A stretch of DNA of 64,000 bases from Ruminococcus sp. YRD2003 (GCA_900109435.1 FNZT01000014.1:31556-95555), one strand, 5' to 3'. Counted from the stretch's first letter, positions 51,519 to 60,402 are shown. Translations and numbers: made by a program. The notes: generated from the letters alone by a model not told the origin.

Positions 51519-53231
51519 TTACATCTGAGCGTTGAACAAAGCGGCGAGCTCATAGACGACATCGTCGTTATCGGCGTCGATGTAAACAGCTTCGTTTACT
51601 GTAGAAAGCTTCTTCAGGGAATCGATCTGCTCGTTGTATCCGATAGTATAGATCGGGATACCGTAGTGCTCGACGAGCTCAACGGTGGGGTCGAGCTTAA
51701 CGCCCTTATTGCACATACCGTCGCTGAGAACAAAGATCATGGTCTTAGCTTCGGGGTGCTGCTCCTTAGCCTCGTTGATCATATTGATACCGACGAGGAG
51801 GGCGTCATAGGTAGCGGTAGAGCCGTTAGGCTTCATTTTCTCTACAGCGCCCGCGAAATATGAGCGCTGCTCAAGGTCGAACTGAGCGATAGGCAGATTG
51901 ATGTAGACATCGTCGCTGTAGGAGATAAGTCCGATGTAATTATCGGTCTTGATATTCTTTGAAGCTTCGAGCAAAGACTGTTTAAGGCGGATTATCGGGT
52001 CGCCGTTCATACTTCCCGAAACGTCGGCAATAAAGAGAGCGATAGTGGGAGTACCCGAATCCTTCTCCTCTTTCCAGAGCCGCTGAGCGCTGATTATATC
52101 GGCGCCGCTGATGCGGTTCTTGTTGTAGCTGAAAGTCTGATTGGGGTCGAAGCCGTAGTCGGCAGCCTTTTTCTGGTGGTCGCTCTGCATAGCGAAGTCA
52201 GCGAACATTTTGAGGACTTCCTCCTCGTACTTATCAAGGTCGCCGACCTTATAGAGCGGGTTGCTGTGCTTGTAGCCGAAAGGTATGAAATCGTAGGAGC
52301 TCTTGAGAACAGGGCTGTTCACGTAAGCCTGATACTCCGTAACGCCCGCCTGTAGCGTACCGCTCTGCATAGCATTGACCATCTGGTCGGTGGTATAGCA
52401 CACGAAGGGTATGCTCTTCTGGAGCTGCTGGAACTTGCTGACAGAGTCGGCGCTGAGGATATCGTTGGCATCGAAGTGCTGGAGTGAGCTTACGAGGAAG
52501 TTGAGACCCGTAGCGGACGTATAGGGATAGGTATAGCCCATCTGGAGGTCACCCGCAACGACGGAGTCAACGACTGATTCAAAAGTTACGGAACCGTAAT
52601 TTGCCTCGATAGAAGAGCGAGCCGTTTTCGAGAGCGCGATACCTGCGGTATTGGGGACGAGCTGTTCCTCGACCACAGTGAGCTTTGCACCGTTCTGCAT
52701 AGCAAGCTCGCCGAACAGCATATTTGAGGGCGTATAAGCCTGCGGAACATAAACGTTATTGCAGATATAATCGGACGCCGCACCCGAAGCGATACTTCTT
52801 ATGCTGACGGAGGCAATCCTGTTGTCGGAAAGGCGGAACTTCCTGTCGTTGAACTCATTGGCGACCTCATTGAGCCAGCCGTTCTGAGCCTTGCCCGCCT
52901 TTTCGGAGGTAGAGAAAATCTCGATGTCAACGTCCCCGCCGCCGATGACGGTCAGGGGATATTTGGTCTCGATATTGGGCAGATTTGCAGCAGCGTTGTC
53001 GGAGTAATCGACAGTCCCCTTTACTTTCTCGGTATTATGCACCTTGATCTTGTCAAGGAACTTATCCATATTTCTCTCAGCCTGCTGCTGAGTAAGAGCG
53101 TTCTCATGACCGCCATTGTTTGAGCCGAGGTGTTTAGGGATATTCACCAGAGCGATTATCATCACCATAGTTGCAATAACGCCCACAACAGCAATTATGA
53201 TAGGGATAATGGGATTTTTTTCTTTTTTCAT
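51519..53231 (-). CDS. Membrane-anchored substrate-binding and VWA protein
   Basis: A 570-residue protein. One membrane helix at about 8-28 anchors it. Residues about 85-360 form a solute-binding-like fold (LTVIGGGDVDIEIFSTSEKA; GYTYPYTSATGLNFL). Residues about 390-565 are a von Willebrand A domain with MIDAS residues in FIADVSGSMNGDP, Thr in NGSTATYDAL and Asp in FVLSDGMCN, all intact. The start overlaps the stop of the upstream gene by four bases (ATGA). The solute-binding/VWA pairing is known in Firmicutes but its ligand is not. Confidence 0.85.
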   Translation of the reverse strand: MKKEKNPIIPIIIAVVGVIATMVMIIALVNIPKHLGSNNGGHENALTQQQAERNMDKFLDKIKVHNTEKVKGTVDYSDNAAANLPNIETKYPLTVIGGGDVDIEIFSTSEKAGKAQNGWLNEVANEFNDRKFRLSDNRIASVSIRSIASGAASDYICNNVYVPQAYTPSNMLFGELAMQNGAKLTVVEEQLVPNTAGIALSKTARSSIEANYGSVTFESVVDSVVAGDLQMGYTYPYTSATGLNFLVSSLQHFDANDILSADSVSKFQQLQKSIPFVCYTTDQMVNAMQSGTLQAGVTEYQAYVNSPVLKSSYDFIPFGYKHSNPLYKVGDLDKYEEEVLKMFADFAMQSDHQKKAADYGFDPNQTFSYNKNRISGADIISAQRLWKEEKDSGTPTIALFIADVSGSMNGDPIIRLKQSLLEASKNIKTDNYIGLISYSDDVYINLPIAQFDLEQRSYFAGAVEKMKPNGSTATYDALLVGINMINEAKEQHPEAKTMIFVLSDGMCNKGVKLDPTVELVEHYGIPIYTIGYNEQIDSLKKLSTVNEAVYIDADNDDVVYELAALFNAQM

Positions 53232-53908
53232 TGCATTTCACCGCTTTCAAGATCTTTTCTGTAATCGCGAATAGACTCTATCAGGAGATTAAGGGATCTT
53301 ATCTCAGCCTTGCCCGAATCTGTCCCCGTGAGCTGTGAAGCTTCGATGAGGAGGTTCGTATAGTCGCTCAGAATCTTGTCATTGCTCGCAACGAGCGAAC
53401 GCACGTATTTACGGTGCTCGGTGAGCTCGTTGCCTGCCGAGGACTGCATAATGGCAGCGCGTTTCATAAAGAGCACCATATTATTGAGCATAACGGACTC
53501 GACATCCTGATTCACGACCTCATAGACACCGCCCTGATAGCTGATAGCATTGAGGGTAGCCGACTTCTTCTTGAAGAGCTCCCACTGCTGGATCAATCTG
53601 ACAGCTTCCTGACGGCACGGTGAGTAGTTTCGCAAGTCCTTGAGCACCTTGATATAGTCATCGGGCTCATTAAGGGAATCGAAGGTCTGCTCCGTGATGA
53701 TGTAATCGGGCTGGAAAGCCTTTTTACCCTCGCCTGCGAGCTTGACGAAGAAGTAGTTGCCCGCGCACATCGCGGTCATAAAGGCAACGATGGCGAAAAC
53801 AGCCGCAGCCGCGTTATCGAGAACACCCGTAGACGTGAAAACGAGAGCACCGACTGCCGCAGCAGCGCAGTTAAAAACGATCTGACCGAGGTACTTTTTC
53901 AAAGGCAA
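53228..53908 (-). CDS. Two-helix membrane protein, partner of VWA protein
   Basis: A 226-residue protein with two N-terminal membrane helices (about 8-27 and 34-53) and a long helical cytoplasmic part (about 75-225). GGGAGGGTTGCC gives the ribosome binding site. It is coupled by ATGA overlap to the VWA protein, so the two are likely partners. I do not recognise the family; the plan (two helices plus helical bundle) recalls XpaC/TelA-type resistance proteins, but without shared motifs. Confidence 0.6.
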   Translation of the reverse strand: MPLKKYLGQIVFNCAAAAVGALVFTSTGVLDNAAAAVFAIVAFMTAMCAGNYFFVKLAGEGKKAFQPDYIITEQTFDSLNEPDDYIKVLKDLRNYSPCRQEAVRLIQQWELFKKKSATLNAISYQGGVYEVVNQDVESVMLNNMVLFMKRAAIMQSSAGNELTEHRKYVRSLVASNDKILSDYTNLLIEASQLTGTDSGKAEIRSLNLLIESIRDYRKDLESGEMQ

Positions 53909-54029
53909 CCCTCCCCTCTCTGATATCAGGTTATATTATATACTATTTGCGCACAAATGTCAATCTGTCCATTTATGAAAAATAGCCTTTGGCGGGACAG
54001 GACCGCTATTATTTTATAGAATTAAAAAA

Positions 54030-54176
54030 CGCGAAGCGGAGATCGCAGGGGTCCGGGGTGAGGCTCTCACCCCGGCAGGGGGTGAAACCGAGGGGGACGG
54101 CGTCCCCCTGAGCAGCAGGCTGGCGAGCGAAGCAAAGCCTGCCGACCGCCCCGTACATCTTCGCCTCGGCGAAGCC
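54030..54176. repeat. GC-rich hairpin cluster
   Basis: Four stable stems in a row: CCGGGGTGA/TCACCCCGG (54053-54075), AGGGGGAC/GTCCCCCT (54091-54109), GCAGGC/GCCTGC (54115-54142) and CTTCGCC/GGCGAAG (54159-54174). The GC content is far above the flanks. No gene is seen in 53909-54368. It may be a member of an intergenic repeat family or a remnant of a GC-rich insertion. Confidence 0.5.
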
Positions 54177-54270
54177 GACGAAACATCCACCGATACCGCA
54201 TTGCCGCAATAACAGTATACCGCGAATCGGACAGTGCAGACACACCGCACTAAAAAATCTCAATTACATA

Positions 54271-54299
54271 TTGCTATTTTTCAAAAACTATGATATAAT
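54271..54299 (+). promoter_or_regulatory. Promoter for DD-carboxypeptidase homologue
   Basis: TTGCTA (54271-54276), 17-base spacer, TATAAT (54294-54299), 70 bases before the start. Confidence 0.65.
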
Positions 54300-54368
54300 A
54301 ATAGGGTATGTAATCAAGGCTCCGAACGGAGCAGAATATAGATGAAGAAAACAGAAAGCAGGTAGCTT

Positions 54369-55781
54369 ATGAAAAAGAAGGTAATATCGCTCCTTTCAGC
54401 GGCGGCAATGCTTATCCCGACGCTGAACGCAATGGACGCGGGCGCAATAAATTTCACACTGAACACGCAGATAAAGAGCGAATCCGCCATACTGCTGAAC
54501 CTCGACTGTGACGAGATAATCTATGAAAAAAACGCCGATGCCAAGCAGATGCCTGGACCGCTTGTCAACATAATGACAGCCGTTGTATGCATAGAAGAGT
54601 GCAAGGACCTCAGCGAAGAGCTGACCATTGACGAGGAAGTATACTCGCCGCTCTACGTGACAGACTACCCCGACGACCTCCGCTTTGCCGAGATAGAGGA
54701 CGGCGATATCCTGACATATACCGACCTTCTCTACGCGATGATGCTGAAATCGTCAATTGAAGCATCACAGACCATCGCCTATAACATCGGCGGAGAAAGC
54801 GTGACAGCATTTGTAGAGAAGATGAATGCAAAGGCAGCGGAGCTCGGGCTGAACGACACCCACTTCACCAATCCGACGGGACTGTACGACCCCGAGCAGT
54901 ACACGACCGCCCGTGATATGGCAGTACTCACCAAGTACGCACTGAAGACAGCGCATTTTGATTCGATATGTTCCACATATGAGTACACGCCCTCCGTCCC
55001 CAATCTCGAGCGCCACCCCGACAGAGAGTCGTGGGTATGGTACCACTCTAACCTTATGATGGACAAGGACAGCGACTACTACTACGCAGGCACCCGCGGC
55101 ATAAAGACAGCAAACCTCGAAATGGGCGGACGAAACATCGCCGCCACGGCAAGCAAGGACGGCAACAACTACCTTGCCATATGTCTGAAATCGCCGCTGA
55201 ATAACGCCGACGGCGACAACACATTCTACCACCTCAATGACTCTATCACGCTGTTCAACTGGGCATTCAAGCATTTCTCGTATCAGGTCGTGCTCCCCGA
55301 TTCGGCAGAACTCGGAGAGATACCTGTCGAACTTGCAGAGGGCAACAACTACGTACTTGCCAAGCCGAAGGAAGAGATGACGATGCTGTGGTACAACGAC
55401 GTAGATACGTCGCTCATCAGCAGGGACAACATCAAATGGTACAAGACCTCGCTGAAAGCACCGATAAAGAAGGGTGAGCCGCTCGGAGTAGTAACGCTTG
55501 AATATGCAGGCGAGCAGATAGGCACGATGGAGCTCGTAGCAGTCTCCGACGTAAACAGGTCTGTCACGAAGTACAACCTCTACGCGGCAAAGATGTTCCC
55601 GAAGGCGTCATGGTTCAAGAAATCGCTGGTGATATCGGGAGTTGTCTGCCTCATATATATACTCATCTGCATATACGCGTATGTCATCTTCAAGAACAAG
55701 AAGAAGCCGATAAAGCCGATATACGCAGTCCCGAAGGTCGAGGGACAGAAAAAGCGCAAAAGACCATCCAATAAACAATAA
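54369..55781 (+). CDS. DD-carboxypeptidase homologue, catalytic motifs lost
   Basis: A 470-residue exported, membrane-anchored protein of the D-alanyl-D-alanine carboxypeptidase (PBP5/DacA) family. Signal peptide (about 1-27), peptidase S11 domain (about 35-305), beta-rich PBP5_C-like domain, C-terminal helix (about 417-440) and basic tail. All three penicilloyl-serine motifs are altered. SxxK is GPLVN in QMPGPLVNIMTA, so Ser and Lys are both gone; SxN is SSI in LKSSIEAS; KTG is KTA in GIKTANLEMGG. The fold-defining flanks are well kept and the frame is open, so this is a retained pseudo-enzyme rather than a decayed gene. A structural or regulatory wall role is inferred. Confidence 0.85.
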   Translation: MKKKVISLLSAAAMLIPTLNAMDAGAINFTLNTQIKSESAILLNLDCDEIIYEKNADAKQMPGPLVNIMTAVVCIEECKDLSEELTIDEEVYSPLYVTDYPDDLRFAEIEDGDILTYTDLLYAMMLKSSIEASQTIAYNIGGESVTAFVEKMNAKAAELGLNDTHFTNPTGLYDPEQYTTARDMAVLTKYALKTAHFDSICSTYEYTPSVPNLERHPDRESWVWYHSNLMMDKDSDYYYAGTRGIKTANLEMGGRNIAATASKDGNNYLAICLKSPLNNADGDNTFYHLNDSITLFNWAFKHFSYQVVLPDSAELGEIPVELAEGNNYVLAKPKEEMTMLWYNDVDTSLISRDNIKWYKTSLKAPIKKGEPLGVVTLEYAGEQIGTMELVAVSDVNRSVTKYNLYAAKMFPKASWFKKSLVISGVVCLIYILICIYAYVIFKNKKKPIKPIYAVPKVEGQKKRKRPSNKQ

Positions 55782-55786
55782 TATGT

Positions 55787-55826
55787 AAAGGCGCACATTA
55801 GGGGCTTCCCTCGTGCGCCTTATTTT
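55787..55826. terminator. Bidirectional terminator, carboxypeptidase/amidase
   Basis: Stem AAGGCGCAC/GTGCGCCTT with flanking T-run. Serves convergent genes. Confidence 0.85.
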
Positions 55827-56563
55827 TACAATACGATAAAGTCCGCGCTGGAATAGCCGACGATACCGTTATAGTCGACCACATACCAGCCGTCAGCAGC
55901 CCCGTTTATCATCACGGACGTCCCGTTCGGGATAGAGCCGAGTATCTGCGACGAGGTGCTTGGATAGGCGCGGATATTCAACCCCGAGCCGTCCGTGGCG
56001 ACCGTCCCCCAACGCACAGCCGACGGGCGTATGAACGGTATACCGAAGTAATCGCAGAGCGAGCGTGCAAGGTTAGCGGCGATATTGCCGAGCTCGCTCT
56101 TTATCCATGCTTCGTCGGCGTAATTATCGTGATATCCGAGCTCGCACAGCACCGCGACAGCCCTTGTATTGAGCACTTCTCCGAGTGTATAGGTCGGCAC
56201 GGCTCTGACCTTGTCTGGGAGAGGATAGATACTTTTGAGGTTGTTGGCGATAATGTTGGCGAGCTTTTCACTTGCGGCACTCTTGGGCGCGAAGTAGATG
56301 TCGATACCGCGCAGACGTCCCGAAAGCCTGTCTGGAGCGGCATTCGAGTGCAGAGCGAGGTGAACGTCATACTGTCCCGAATTCGAGTCCTGAATAGCCC
56401 CCGCGAAGGTGCGGTCGGGATCGTTGCGGACGAACTTTATCCCGCAAGAGCGCAGATATGGCTCGAGCCTGTCTGCGAGCAGGTTCATATACAGCTCCTC
56501 ATTTCCGCCGCTGACATAGCTGTTGTACTCCTGCGTAGAGGGGCTGAGAAAGATCTTAGGCAT
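55826..56563 (-). CDS. N-acetylmuramoyl-L-alanine amidase with SH3 domain
   Basis: A 245-residue peptidoglycan hydrolase. The Amidase_3 domain (about 1-175) has the metal and catalytic elements GGNEELYMNLL, VHLALHSNA and VLCELGYHD. The SH3-like domain (about 180-245) has GLNIRAYPSTSSQILGSIP, a cell-wall binder. There is no signal peptide, as in phage endolysins and some spore or phage-derived amidases. ATG 56563 follows GGAG. Its Shine-Dalgarno is inside a strong hairpin (see 56564-56621). Confidence 0.9.
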   Translation of the reverse strand: MPKIFLSPSTQEYNSYVSGGNEELYMNLLADRLEPYLRSCGIKFVRNDPDRTFAGAIQDSNSGQYDVHLALHSNAAPDRLSGRLRGIDIYFAPKSAASEKLANIIANNLKSIYPLPDKVRAVPTYTLGEVLNTRAVAVLCELGYHDNYADEAWIKSELGNIAANLARSLCDYFGIPFIRPSAVRWGTVATDGSGLNIRAYPSTSSQILGSIPNGTSVMINGAADGWYVVDYNGIVGYSSADFIVL

Positions 56564-56621
56564 AAAAAACACTCCTTTCACTGACGGGTAAGACCCATAT
56601 CAGTATATGCGAAAGGAGTGT
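56564..56621 (-). terminator. Hairpin covering amidase Shine-Dalgarno, followed by U6
   Basis: On the minus strand an 11-bp perfect stem ACACTCCTTTC/GAAAGGAGTGT (56621-56611 with 56579-56569) is followed by TTTTTT and then the ATG. The 3' arm contains AAAGGAG, the amidase ribosome binding site. The loop has inner pairing ACTGA/TCAGT. It is both an intrinsic terminator shape and a ribosome-site block. Confidence 0.75.
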
Positions 56622-56645
56622 GCAATGTCCCGCAGTCAAGCGGAG

Positions 56646-57803
56646 TCATCTGCCCAGCTCATCGTAAACGATGCGGCTTATCTCGGCAGCCTGCCATGTC
56701 GTGCCCGCGCCCGCTATCTGTGTAAAGAAGAGGACAGAAATGCCGTTTTTGAGGTTGAAGTTGAAGTAAGTGCCTGTCCAGCCGTCCCAGCCGCACTCCC
56801 CTGCTCCCGTCCTGACCTCAGCAATATCGGGTTCGGTCATAACGCGCATGAGGCAGCCGTAATTATAGCCTTTGAGCCTGTCCCACATGGTATTCTGCGC
56901 TGCGGAAAGGAGCGGCGAGGTCATAAACTCCACCGTATCCCTGCCGAGGATACGAACGCCGCCGAATTCTCCCCCATTGCAGAGCATCCGAGCGAACCGC
57001 GAATAATCGTCTATGGTGGAGCACAGACCTGCACCGCCCGACTCAAAAGCAGGCGGCTTGCTGAAGTCCGTGAGTGCGAGATAGCGTCCCTCATCGCGGA
57101 CGAGCGCACCTCCGCACCACTTATACAGAGCGGTAAACCTGTCCCGCTTGTTCACAGGTACATAAAATCCCGTGTCGCACATACCGAGGGGCTCAAAAAT
57201 ATGTTTATGCAGGAACTCGCCGAAAGGTACATCAGCGGCTTTTTCGATGATACCTCCGAGCACATCCGCGGAGATACCGTAATCCCAGCGCGAGCCCGCC
57301 TCGAAAGAGAGCGGTATCTTTGCCGCAGAGCGCGTGAACATCTCCGTAGTTACGGGAATACTGCCCCTGATACCCGCCTCTGTCATGTCGAAGAGCTCGC
57401 CCGCCCTGCGAACGGACAGGTCAAAGTTGTTCGGATACGGCAGTCCCGCTGTCATAGTGAGCAGATGCCTGATAGTAAGCTCTCGCCCGCACGGGACAGC
57501 CCTGTCGCCGTCCTGACGAGTAATATCCGCAAACTCGGGGAAGAAGCGGGAAACACGGTCATCGACAGAGAGGAGACCCTTCTCGCAGAGTATCATCGCA
57601 GCCGCCGCAGTAACGGGCTTTGTCAGCGAGAAAAGGCGGCAGATAGAATCTCTGCACATAGGGAGCTCCGCCTCCCTGTCAGCGAAGCCGAAGCAGCCCG
57701 AATACAGCTCCCTGCCGTCCTTGAAAACGAGGCAGGAAGCGCCGATAGCGCCGTCCGCGATAAACCCGCTGCAAACACGGTCTATCAGCTCATTCATGTT
57801 CAC
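56646..57803 (-). CDS. Beta-lactamase-like serine hydrolase
   Basis: A 385-residue class C beta-lactamase/esterase-type protein. The active Ser-x-x-Lys is in LFSLTKPVTAAAA (about 66-78); the second motif Tyr is in WDYGISADVLGG (about 168). C-terminal GWDGWTGTYF takes the place of the KTG-like strand. No signal peptide, so it is cytoplasmic and more likely an esterase or peptidase than a drug-resistance enzyme. The ATG overlaps the DUF4236 stop (57800-57803). Confidence 0.85.
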   Translation of the reverse strand: MNMNELIDRVCSGFIADGAIGASCLVFKDGRELYSGCFGFADREAELPMCRDSICRLFSLTKPVTAAAAMILCEKGLLSVDDRVSRFFPEFADITRQDGDRAVPCGRELTIRHLLTMTAGLPYPNNFDLSVRRAGELFDMTEAGIRGSIPVTTEMFTRSAAKIPLSFEAGSRWDYGISADVLGGIIEKAADVPFGEFLHKHIFEPLGMCDTGFYVPVNKRDRFTALYKWCGGALVRDEGRYLALTDFSKPPAFESGGAGLCSTIDDYSRFARMLCNGGEFGGVRILGRDTVEFMTSPLLSAAQNTMWDRLKGYNYGCLMRVMTEPDIAEVRTGAGECGWDGWTGTYFNFNLKNGISVLFFTQIAGAGTTWQAAEISRIVYDELGR

Positions 57804-58057
57804 TTCTTCTTTGCGGAAGCGGGCTTTTTAGCGGAAGACGAGGTCTTTTTCCCCGCAGAGGAAGATTTTTTCTTATCGCCCGTCGGGAGCTTGGCATCGT
57901 AAGAAATACCTGTCCCTGGCAGACTTGCCGTGACCTTTTTCTTGCTGACAGTCACCTTAGCCTTCTTTCCGCCGACGGTGACGCTCGGACCGCTCTTATT
58001 CGCGTTTATTTTGATAAGATCGCCGATCTTGAAGCTTTTTTTGATATGAAGACCCAT
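57800..58057 (-). CDS. DUF4236-domain protein with Lys/Ser tail
   Basis: An 85-residue protein. The first 60 residues match DUF4236: LHIKKSFKIGDLIKINANKS, then SVTVGGKKAKVT and SLPGTGISYDA. The tail (about 63-85) is all Lys, Ser and Ala, like a nucleic-acid or surface-binding tail. Function unknown. Six bases after the EAL gene and overlapping the hydrolase gene, so one transcript carries all. Confidence 0.85.
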   Translation of the reverse strand: MGLHIKKSFKIGDLIKINANKSGPSVTVGGKKAKVTVSKKKVTASLPGTGISYDAKLPTGDKKKSSSAGKKTSSSAKKPASAKKK

Positions 58058-58063
58058 AATAGA

Positions 58064-60016
58064 TTACCTCCGTTGACTATTGATAAATTCGGGCGAGATC
58101 CTGAGTTTTCCCGCCGAAATAGATTCCCTGACCTTGTCATAGGGAACGGGCTTGCCGAAGAGATAGCCCTGAAGCTTATTACAGCCTATAGAGCGCATGA
58201 AATCAAGCTGTTCATCAGTCTCGATACCCTCGGTGAGCGAGCTCATACCGAGCAGCTCCGACAGTTTCACGACAGATTCAAGGATAGTTTTGGTCTTGTC
58301 ATTGCTGCCGAACCCCTTTAAGAACTGCATATCTATTTTCACAACATCAAAGCTGTGATCCTTGAGGACATTGAGCGACGAATAGCCGCTTCCGAAGTCA
58401 TCGAGCCAGACACTGTAGCCGCTTTTCCTGAGCCTGCTCATGAGGTCGAGGAGGACATCGCCGCTGTCGGCAAGTGCGGACTCGGTTATCTCGACGTCGA
58501 TAAAATCGTGCGGAACGCCGTACTTTTCTGTTTTCTCATCAAGGCTTGCGACGATATCGCAGAGCTCGAAGTCGAGGCGCGAAAAATTGAGCGAAACGGG
58601 GACAACGGGGAAACCATCTTCGCGTGCCTTTGCGAACTCACTGCAAACTATCTCCATCATGCAAAGGTCGAGCTTATGTATCTGACGGCAATCCTCGAGC
58701 GTCGAGATAAAGACCGCAGGAGAGAGCAGACCGTAGTACGGGTCGTCCCACCTTGCGAGAGCCTCAAATCCGCAAACGGTACAATTATCCGAGGAAATGA
58801 GCGGCTGGTAGTAAGCCTTGATGTAGCCTTTTTCAATGGCGTTGTCGATGTTATTGAGGATATAGTTCCTGAGCGTGAAGCTGTCCTCGAGCCCCTTGTC
58901 ATACAGGCGGAAGCAGCGGTCATAGCGCTTTTTCAGGGTATTGCAGGCAAAACGGGCGCGGTCACAGGCAACGCTGATATCAGTCTCGCCTTCCTTCTGA
59001 CGGTAAGCGCCGCATTTGAGCTGCAAATGGATATCTCTCCGCAGCTCGTCGATCCTCTCCGCGAGCCTGTTCACAGCCTCCGTGCAGCCGTCCTCATCAG
59101 TGAGCACAGCGAAGTGGTCGTCCGAGTAGCGAGCGACAAGAGCCCTCGGAAAAGTATCTTCAATAGCCTTCGCGACCTCGATAAGCAGCTGATTACCCTC
59201 ATAGAACCCGTACTTCTCGTTAAAGGACTTAAAGTTTTCAATATCGAGGAAGAGGAAGAGCTTACCTTCAAGGCTGCCGAACTTCTCAGCCTCACGGCGG
59301 AAGTAGACCATATTGTGGATACCCGTGAGCTCGTCAAAGACGGAAGAACGTTCAAGACTTCGGTTCACGTCGATAAGCTTTTCATCCTTGATCGCCTGAG
59401 AGCGTGTATTGCTGTAATTACTGATACATATCATCATAATGGATATCCAGAGGATGAAGAAGTTGATCTTCGTGGCGTCGGTGACACCGACCTTCCCCGT
59501 ATTGACCGCGACCATTTCGTTCATGCGGACATAGAGGTACAGGCACGAAGCAGTAGAGACGATAAAGCTAATCACAGGTCTCCACGTTATGAGGCAGACC
59601 GCATAGAGCACCATAGTGACAAAAACGAGTATCTGCTCGCCCTTGCTGTAATCGTTCAGCGAGACATTTATGCCGAAGTACAGACAAATGAACAAAGTTG
59701 ACAGCAGCAGGAAGCGTCCTGTATTACGTGCTTTGATTTTTCCCGATAAATGGAGGGAAGCATAAATGAGCACAACGACAGCGGTAACGATGAGAATAAG
59801 GTAGTTGGAATAGTATTTTGCGAACAGATACGAGAAGTTATCGAGCAAATCGTCACGGAACATAACGTGTGTCATACGGATTATCATCCACAATTCGAGA
59901 ACGATAATAATAGCAGACATATATATGCTCGAACGCATATTAGCTTTAAAGAAGTATTCGCTTATAAAAGGGCTGTTTTTGTTCAGACCAAGGGCTTCTC
60001 TTATCCTTTTCAGCAA
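58064..60016 (-). CDS. Membrane GGDEF-EAL protein, c-di-GMP phosphodiesterase
   Basis: A 650-residue protein. Six hydrophobic helices (about 25-205) form the sensor. The GGDEF domain (about 230-375) is degenerate: the usual RYGGDEF is RYSDDHF, so cyclase activity is lost. The EAL domain (about 385-640) keeps FEALARWDDP, EITESALAD and LDDFGSGYSSL, so c-di-GMP hydrolysis is expected. Start TTG 60016 is chosen. It is seven bases after AAAGGGGG, and the only upstream in-frame ATG (60091) lies before the -35 box of the promoter at 60053-60081 and so cannot be in the mRNA. Confidence 0.9.
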   Translation of the reverse strand: MLKRIREALGLNKNSPFISEYFFKANMRSSIYMSAIIIVLELWMIIRMTHVMFRDDLLDNFSYLFAKYYSNYLILIVTAVVVLIYASLHLSGKIKARNTGRFLLLSTLFICLYFGINVSLNDYSKGEQILVFVTMVLYAVCLITWRPVISFIVSTASCLYLYVRMNEMVAVNTGKVGVTDATKINFFILWISIMMICISNYSNTRSQAIKDEKLIDVNRSLERSSVFDELTGIHNMVYFRREAEKFGSLEGKLFLFLDIENFKSFNEKYGFYEGNQLLIEVAKAIEDTFPRALVARYSDDHFAVLTDEDGCTEAVNRLAERIDELRRDIHLQLKCGAYRQKEGETDISVACDRARFACNTLKKRYDRCFRLYDKGLEDSFTLRNYILNNIDNAIEKGYIKAYYQPLISSDNCTVCGFEALARWDDPYYGLLSPAVFISTLEDCRQIHKLDLCMMEIVCSEFAKAREDGFPVVPVSLNFSRLDFELCDIVASLDEKTEKYGVPHDFIDVEITESALADSGDVLLDLMSRLRKSGYSVWLDDFGSGYSSLNVLKDHSFDVVKIDMQFLKGFGSNDKTKTILESVVKLSELLGMSSLTEGIETDEQLDFMRSIGCNKLQGYLFGKPVPYDKVRESISAGKLRISPEFINSQRR

Positions 60017-60052
60017 AACGACGCCCCCTTTCAAATAACATTGATTTATTTT

Positions 60053-60081
60053 ATTATACCACAATATTATCAAAAAGTCAA
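60053..60081 (-). promoter_or_regulatory. Consensus promoter for GGDEF-EAL operon
   Basis: On the minus strand TTGACT (60081-60076), 17-base spacer, TATAAT (60058-60053). It decides the TTG start of the gene. Confidence 0.85.
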
Positions 60082-60128
60082 TCTTACGCACAGAAACAAC
60101 TATGCAAAATGCAATATATAATTTCCAC

Positions 60129-60157
60129 TTGACAAATCACCGAAACTGTGGTATAAT
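60129..60157 (+). promoter_or_regulatory. Consensus promoter for tRNA-Ala
   Basis: TTGACA (60129-60134), 17-base spacer, TATAAT (60152-60157), 11 bases before the tRNA. Confidence 0.92.
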
Positions 60158-60168
60158 ATTCAAGCAAT

Positions 60169-60244
60169 GGGGCATTAGCGCAGCTGGGAGCGCATCACAC
60201 TGGCAGTGTGGGGGTCAGGGGTTCAAGTCCCCTATGCTCCACCA
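60169..60244 (+). tRNA. tRNA-Ala(GGC)
   Basis: A 76-base tRNA with encoded CCA. Acceptor GGGGCAT/ATGCTCC; anticodon stem TCACA/TGTGG around loop CTGGCAG (anticodon GGC); T arm AGGGGTTCAAGTCCCCT. Complete and with its own promoter and terminator. Confidence 0.97.
60220..60244 (+). other. Probable attachment site, tRNA-Ala 3' end
   Basis: The last bases of tRNA-Ala, GGTTCAAGTCCCCTATGCTCC, plus CCA sit about 190 bases from an integrase gene that reads toward them. This is the standard position for the attachment core of a tRNA-integrating element. The second copy should lie beyond the right edge of the window. Confidence 0.6.
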
Positions 60245-60250
60245 ATAAGA

Positions 60251-60291
60251 AAAAGCCTATGTTTAGCCAAAAACATAGGCTTTATTTTTTG
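60251..60291 (+). terminator. Terminator of tRNA-Ala
   Basis: Stem AAAGCCTATGTTT/AAACATAGGCTTT followed by ATTTTTT. Confidence 0.85.
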
Positions 60292-60402
60292 ACTGTTATG
60301 CTTTGAGCGGCAGAAATGGCAATATTTCCGTTATGATTTCCGTTACTGGTATCAAGAACTGCATATAGTGACTGCAAATGCTGAAGCATTCAAATAAAAA
60401 AA

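Noticed and set aside
56607-59701. Two long plus-strand frames (431 and 448 codons)
   Set aside because: Antisense to the serine hydrolase and the GGDEF-EAL gene; both minus-strand products have clear motifs.
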